9,097 nt of DNA from H17-190 sp034435615 (GTDB lineage Bacteria; Chloroflexota; Dehalococcoidia; SM23-28-2; HRBIN24): contig DAOTWZ010000078.1 of the NCBI GenBank assembly GCA_034435615.1, positions 1 through 9,097 on the forward strand, read 5' to 3'. Position numbers and translations under genes: made by a program. Below, in pieces: positions 6,321 to 9,097 of the stretch. The notes beneath the pieces were generated by a model. The model saw nothing but the letters and a program-made list of their open reading frames with translations. It searched no databases and was not told the DNA's origin. Positions within the stretch are counted from its first letter, which is position 1; each line of letters opens with the position of its first letter.

Positions 6321-6335
6321 TATCTTGAAAGCGTG
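6321..6335 (+). promoter_or_regulatory. -10 box of a probable leaderless transcript
   Basis: TATCTT (6321-6326) lies exactly six bases before the GTG start at 6333, the arrangement expected when transcription begins at the first base of the start codon. No Shine-Dalgarno sequence precedes this GTG, unlike most other genes here. No good -35 box is visible. Leaderless genes with this -10 spacing are well known in Actinobacteria and Deinococcus; their use here is inferred. Confidence 0.5.
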
Positions 6336-6965
6336 CGACTCTTCCTGGTCCGCCACGGCGAGACGGAATACAACCGGCTGGGGCGCGCCCTGGGCCGCTA
6401 CGATATCCCCCTCAACGAGAAGGGGAGGGAGCAGGCCCGGCGCCTGGCCGGCGCCCTGGCCCGGGAGCCCTTCGCCGCCATTTACAGCAGCCCTCTCCAG
6501 CGCTGTCTGGACACGGCGATGGCCATCGCTGCCGTCCACGGCCTCCCCGTCCAGACCCTACCGGAGCTCATCGAGATGGACATCGGCGAGGCGGAGGGGC
6601 TCACCTACGCCCAGGTGCGGGAGCGCTTCCCCGGCCTCCTGCAGCGCTGGCTGAGCCCGGAGGCCGCCTCCATGGCCCTGCCTGGCGGGGAGGGGCTGGC
6701 GGCTGTCCAGGAGCGGGCCTGGCGGGCCATCCAGTCCATCGCCGCCGCCCACCAGGGGGAGACGGTGGCCGTGGTCACCCACAACTTCGTCATCCTCAGC
6801 CTCCTCGCTCGGGCGCTGGGGATGCCCCTGGGCTCCTTCCGCCGGCTGCGCCACGGCGTGGCCGCCGTCTCCGTTCTGGAGCTGGACGGCGAGGCGGTGA
6901 CCCTAGTCCGCTTCAATGACACCTGCCACCTGGAGGAGGGGCCCTCCGCCCCCTGGGTAGAATGA
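6333..6965 (+). CDS. Histidine phosphatase family protein (phosphoglycerate mutase-like), 210 aa
   Basis: A member of the histidine phosphatase superfamily, which transfers phosphate through a phosphohistidine. Catalytic features are all visible: 'LVRHGET' with H8 as nucleophile (R7, H8, G9, E10, T11), N14, 'SSPLQRCLDTA' with R57, the acid 'ELIEMDIGEAEG' with E81, and the second histidine H150 in 'VAVVTHNFVI'. The 210-residue length fits the cofactor-independent small-phosphatase branch (CobC, PspA/PspB, YhfR-type) better than true dPGM mutases of about 230-250 residues. The substrate cannot be decided; phosphoserine, alpha-ribazole phosphate and other small phosphoesters are candidates. Start GTG at 6333 begins directly with 'MRLFLVRHG'; no ribosome site is present and a -10 box sits six bases upstream. 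The stop overlaps the next start (ATGA), indicating translational coupling to the septum protein gene. Confidence 0.93.
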   Translation: MRLFLVRHGETEYNRLGRALGRYDIPLNEKGREQARRLAGALAREPFAAIYSSPLQRCLDTAMAIAAVHGLPVQTLPELIEMDIGEAEGLTYAQVRERFPGLLQRWLSPEAASMALPGGEGLAAVQERAWRAIQSIAAAHQGETVAVVTHNFVILSLLARALGMPLGSFRRLRHGVAAVSVLELDGEAVTLVRFNDTCHLEEGPSAPWVE

Positions 6966-7342
6966 GAGAGAGGGCGCGCCGGGAGCCCCAGAGCGACCGT
7001 CAGGCCTTCATCATCCGCGCCGTGGTGGCCGTGGCGGCGGTGGCCGTGGTCTACTTCCTGGTGACAGGGGCCATCGGCGCCCTCAGGGCCCACGAGCTGC
7101 GCCAGCGGGAAGAACGTCTGCGGGAGGAGGTGCGACAGCTCCAGGAGGAGCACCGGGAGCTGGAGGCGCTGCGCCAGTACATGCTCTCGGACGAGTTCGT
7201 GGAGCTGATGGCCCGCCAGCAGTTGGGGCTGGTGCGAAAGGGGGAGAAGGGGATCGTCATCGTGTCGCCGCCGCCCACGCCGTCGGCCACGCCGGGGCCC
7301 GGCGGCGAGACCAGCCCCTGGTGGAGAGGTCTCCTCCCCTGA
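6962..7342 (+). CDS. FtsB/DivIC-type septum formation initiator protein (126 aa)
   Basis: A small bitopic membrane protein of the divisome; FtsB/DivIC with FtsL and FtsQ/DivIB activates septal peptidoglycan synthesis. Residues 1-14 are basic and cytoplasmic. About 16-41 form one membrane helix ('AFIIRAVVAVAAVAVVYFLV' and following). Residues 43-72 are a charged coiled coil ('LRQREERLREEVRQLQEE'). The family's end signature follows: 'FVELMARQQLGLVRKGEKGI' (79-98). The last 25 residues are a Pro/Thr/Gly tail ending 'PWWRGLLP', an extension beyond the usual end. The ATG at 6962 overlaps the phosphatase stop by four bases, so it is probably translated by re-initiation. tilS follows after 13 bases, and DivIC-tilS adjacency is a common bacterial arrangement. 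I leave the symbol blank because FtsB and DivIC cannot be told apart here. Confidence 0.9.
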   Translation: MRERARREPQSDRQAFIIRAVVAVAAVAVVYFLVTGAIGALRAHELRQREERLREEVRQLQEEHRELEALRQYMLSDEFVELMARQQLGLVRKGEKGIVIVSPPPTPSATPGPGGETSPWWRGLLP

Positions 7343-7355
7343 GCCGCCGATAGCC

Positions 7356-8813
7356 ATGGCCACCCAGGCCCCCGGCCCCGGCGGCCAGCGGGCCGCCCGG
7401 GCCATCGAGCGTCGAGTCCGCCAGTTCCTCCAGGAGGAGGGCGTCCTCCTCCCTGGCGAGACTGTCCTGGTGGCCCTCTCCGGCGGCCCCGATTCCTCCG
7501 CTCTCCTCCTGCTCCTCCACCGCCTGCGGGACGACCTGGACCTCCACCTGGCCGTGGCCCACTTCGACCACGGCCTCCGCCCGCCGGAGGAGGTGGCGGC
7601 AGACCTGGCCTACGCCCGGGAGCTGGCCTGCTCCCTGGGGCTCCCCCTCCACCACGGCGCCGGCGATACCGCAGCCTACGCTCGCGCCCGCCGCCTCTCC
7701 CTGGAGGAGGCGGCCCGCCACCTCCGCTACCGCTTCCTGGGGGAGACGGCCCGCGCCCTGGGCGCCCCCGTTGTCGCCGTGGGCCACACCGCCAGCGACC
7801 AGGCAGAGACCGTCCTCCTCCACCTGCTACGAGGGAGTGGCCTGGACGGCCTGACGGGGATGCGCCCCCGCTCCCCCTGGCCTCTGGGGGAGGGGCCAGC
7901 CCTGGCCCGCCCCCTCCTCTGCCTGTGGCGGCAGGACACAGAGCGCTACTGCGCCCTGGCTGGCCTCCAGCCCCGCCGCGACCCTACCAACGAGAGTCTG
8001 GAGCCCCTGCGCAACCGCCTCCGCCACCAGGCGCTCCCCCTCCTCCGCCGCCTCAACCCCCGCCTGGACGACTCCCTGGTCCGCCTGGCTGCCATCGCCG
8101 GCCAGGCCGTGGCCCACCTGGAAGCGGAGGCGGAGCGGGCCTGGGAGCGTCTGGCCCAGCCCAGCGAAGAGGCGGTGCGCCTCCCCCGCCAGGGCCTCCT
8201 GGAGCTCTCCCCCGCCCTCAGCGCCCGGCTCCTGCGGCGGGCCTACCGCCACCTGGCCGGGCCGGGGGCGGAGCTGGCGGCCGTCCACACCCTGGGCCTC
8301 CAGCGCCTCATTGCCCGTGGCCGCGGGGGCCTCCATCTCCCCTCCGGCGTCCGCGCCCGGGCCACCGCCGAGTCCCTGGAGCTGAGGCTGGGGCCGCCGC
8401 CCGCCGCCCCGCCCCTGCCCGATACCCCCCTGCGCGTCCCCGGCCTGACAGAGGTGGACGGCTGGGCCATCGAGGCCGAGGTGGTGCCGCCCCCGCCCTC
8501 CTCCTTCACCACCGACCCCTACGAGGCCTACCTGGACGCCGACGCCCTGGGCGGCCCCCTCCTGCTCACCAGCCGTCGCCCGGGCGACCGCCTGCGCCCC
8601 CTGGGCCTGGGGGGTGAGAGGAAGCTCCAAGACATCATGGTGGACGCCAAGGTGCCCCGGGAGGAGAGGGACCGCCTCCCCCTCCTCCGCTGCCCCTGGG
8701 GCATCGCCTGGGCCGTAGGGCTGCGGGTGGACGAGCGGGCGGCCGTAGGCCCCGCCACCCGCCGCGTTCTCCACCTGCGGGCCCGCCGTCTTCCCCGGGA
8801 GAGCGAGGCTTGA
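7356..8813 (+). CDS. tilS: tRNA(Ile)-lysidine synthetase TilS
   Basis: Essential enzyme that uses ATP and lysine to convert C34 of tRNA-Ile(CAU) to lysidine, switching both charging and decoding to isoleucine/AUA. The 485-residue length matches the three-domain bacterial form. The N-terminal PP-loop ATPase has S42-G-G-P-D-S47, then 'AVAHFDHGLRPPEE' with H69-F-D-H, 'SLEEAARHLRYRFL', and 'GHTASDQAETVLLHLLRGSG'. The tRNA-binding linker has 'DPTNES' and R219-N-R-L-R-H. The C-terminal domain (about 405-480) has 'RRPGDRLRPLGLGGERKLQD' followed by 'KVPREERDRLPLL' and 'GIAWAVGLRVDERA'. The ATG at 7356 has no ribosome site, so it may depend on coupling to the upstream septum gene, 13 bases away. Its TGA stop at 8811 lies inside the -35 box of the first rRNA promoter. 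Note that tRNA-Ile(CAU) is not in this window. Confidence 0.97.
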   Translation: MATQAPGPGGQRAARAIERRVRQFLQEEGVLLPGETVLVALSGGPDSSALLLLLHRLRDDLDLHLAVAHFDHGLRPPEEVAADLAYARELACSLGLPLHHGAGDTAAYARARRLSLEEAARHLRYRFLGETARALGAPVVAVGHTASDQAETVLLHLLRGSGLDGLTGMRPRSPWPLGEGPALARPLLCLWRQDTERYCALAGLQPRRDPTNESLEPLRNRLRHQALPLLRRLNPRLDDSLVRLAAIAGQAVAHLEAEAERAWERLAQPSEEAVRLPRQGLLELSPALSARLLRRAYRHLAGPGAELAAVHTLGLQRLIARGRGGLHLPSGVRARATAESLELRLGPPPAAPPLPDTPLRVPGLTEVDGWAIEAEVVPPPPSSFTTDPYEAYLDADALGGPLLLTSRRPGDRLRPLGLGGERKLQDIMVDAKVPREERDRLPLLRCPWGIAWAVGLRVDERAAVGPATRRVLHLRARRLPRESEA

Positions 8814-8838
8814 CAGCCGCCCGCCCCCTGTCTATCAT
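8810..8838 (+). promoter_or_regulatory. rRNA operon promoter P1
   Basis: TTGACA (8810-8815), 17 bases, then TATCAT (8833-8838): consensus -35, optimal spacing and a good -10. Transcription would start near 8845, about 177 bases before the 16S gene. The -35 box includes the tilS TGA stop (8811-8813). The sequence after the -35 box, GC(C)GCCCGC, is almost the same as in P2, pointing to duplication of the promoter. Confidence 0.85.
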
Positions 8839-8863
8839 CAGTCATAGAAAGACCCCATTGAGA

Positions 8864-8879
8864 GGGCCCTGGTGGGCCC
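8864..8879 (+). other. GC hairpin between rRNA promoters
   Basis: GGGCCC-TGGT-GGGCCC can form a perfect six-pair stem with a four-base loop in the P1 transcript. No U-run follows, so it is not an intrinsic terminator. It ends three bases before the P2 -35 box. Its role, if any, is unknown. Confidence 0.5.
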
Positions 8880-8882
8880 GCC

Positions 8883-8911
8883 TTGACAGCGCCCGCAAGG
8901 GACAGTATCCT
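8883..8911 (+). promoter_or_regulatory. rRNA operon promoter P2
   Basis: TTGACA (8883-8888), 17 bases, then TATCCT (8906-8911). Transcription would start near 8918, about 104 bases before the 16S 5' end. Together with P1 it forms the tandem arrangement typical of strongly expressed bacterial rRNA operons. P2 is probably the main source of the short leader. Confidence 0.85.
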
Positions 8912-8919
8912 TGATGGGC

Positions 8920-8934
8920 GTCCCGCGAGGGGAC
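8920..8934 (+). other. Small hairpin at the 5' end of the P2 transcript
   Basis: GTCCC (8920-8924), loop GCGAG, GGGAC (8930-8934): a five-pair stem starting within about two bases of the predicted P2 start. It may stabilise the leader RNA. Short and therefore tentative. Confidence 0.4.
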
Positions 8935-8944
8935 AACCAGCCCC

Positions 8945-8956
8945 GCACCTTAACAA
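8945..8956 (+). promoter_or_regulatory. boxA-like rRNA antitermination site
   Basis: GCACCTTAACAA closely matches the bacterial rRNA boxA (TGCTCTTTAACAA type), about 28 bases after the P2 start and 66 bases before the 16S gene. It is followed by 'CTGAATAGCG', also seen in many rRNA leaders. In other bacteria boxA binds NusB/NusE (S10) so that polymerase resists termination in the untranslated rRNA. Identified by match and position. Confidence 0.62.
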
Positions 8957-9021
8957 CTGAATAGCGGAAGGAAGAGGTCCCCGTCCGAACGAGCCTTTAG
9001 CCAAGAGAAGCGGAACCGTTA

Positions 9022-9097
<76 letters not shown>

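Noticed and set aside
8864..8879. GGGCCC hairpin as an intrinsic terminator for tilS
   Set aside because: No run of T follows the stem, and it lies downstream of promoter P1, where termination would block P1 transcripts.

Overview
The window is very GC-rich, with strong G/C bias at third codon positions. It ends in the first ~76 bases of a 16S rRNA gene. The 16S 5' end (GGCGCGCCTTACGCATGCAAGTC after the universal GTTTGATCCTGGCTCAG) resembles Chloroflexota, particularly Dehalococcoidia-type sequences. That placement is from memory of such sequences, not from an alignment. The rRNA promoters are classic sigma70-type.

Left part (1-4090, + strand): a tightly packed run of phage-type structural genes. 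It holds the C-terminal part of an HK97-type major capsid protein, a 131-aa head-associated protein of unknown fold, a gp6-like head-tail adaptor, a 649-aa tail/baseplate-hub protein with a beta-propeller near its N-terminus, a 70-aa probable beta-barrel protein, and a 72-aa Arg/Pro-rich protein. Gaps are 4 to 32 bases and most starts have strong GGAGG-type ribosome sites, so this is one operon that begins upstream of the window. No tail-tube, tape-measure, lysis, integrase or attachment site is visible here. The block is either part of a prophage or a reduced, domesticated particle cluster.

Middle (4138-5424, - strand): a cysteine-free MerR-family regulator, converging on the phage operon and carrying its own clear promoter with symmetric DNA around it. 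Upstream of it is an unrecognised 247-aa protein with a repeating barrel-like sequence texture.

Right part (5535-8813, + strand): a short-chain dehydrogenase/reductase, then a likely operon of chromosomal housekeeping type. This comprises a histidine phosphatase (apparently leaderless), a FtsB/DivIC-type septum protein that overlaps it by ATGA, and tilS, the tRNA(Ile) lysidine synthetase. The DivIC-tilS neighbourhood is a familiar bacterial arrangement.

Far right (8810-9097): tandem rRNA promoters P1 and P2, each TTGACA-N17-TATNNT. The P1 -35 box shares bases with the tilS stop codon. They are followed by a leader with small hairpins and a boxA-like antitermination site, and then the 16S gene, which runs off the window.
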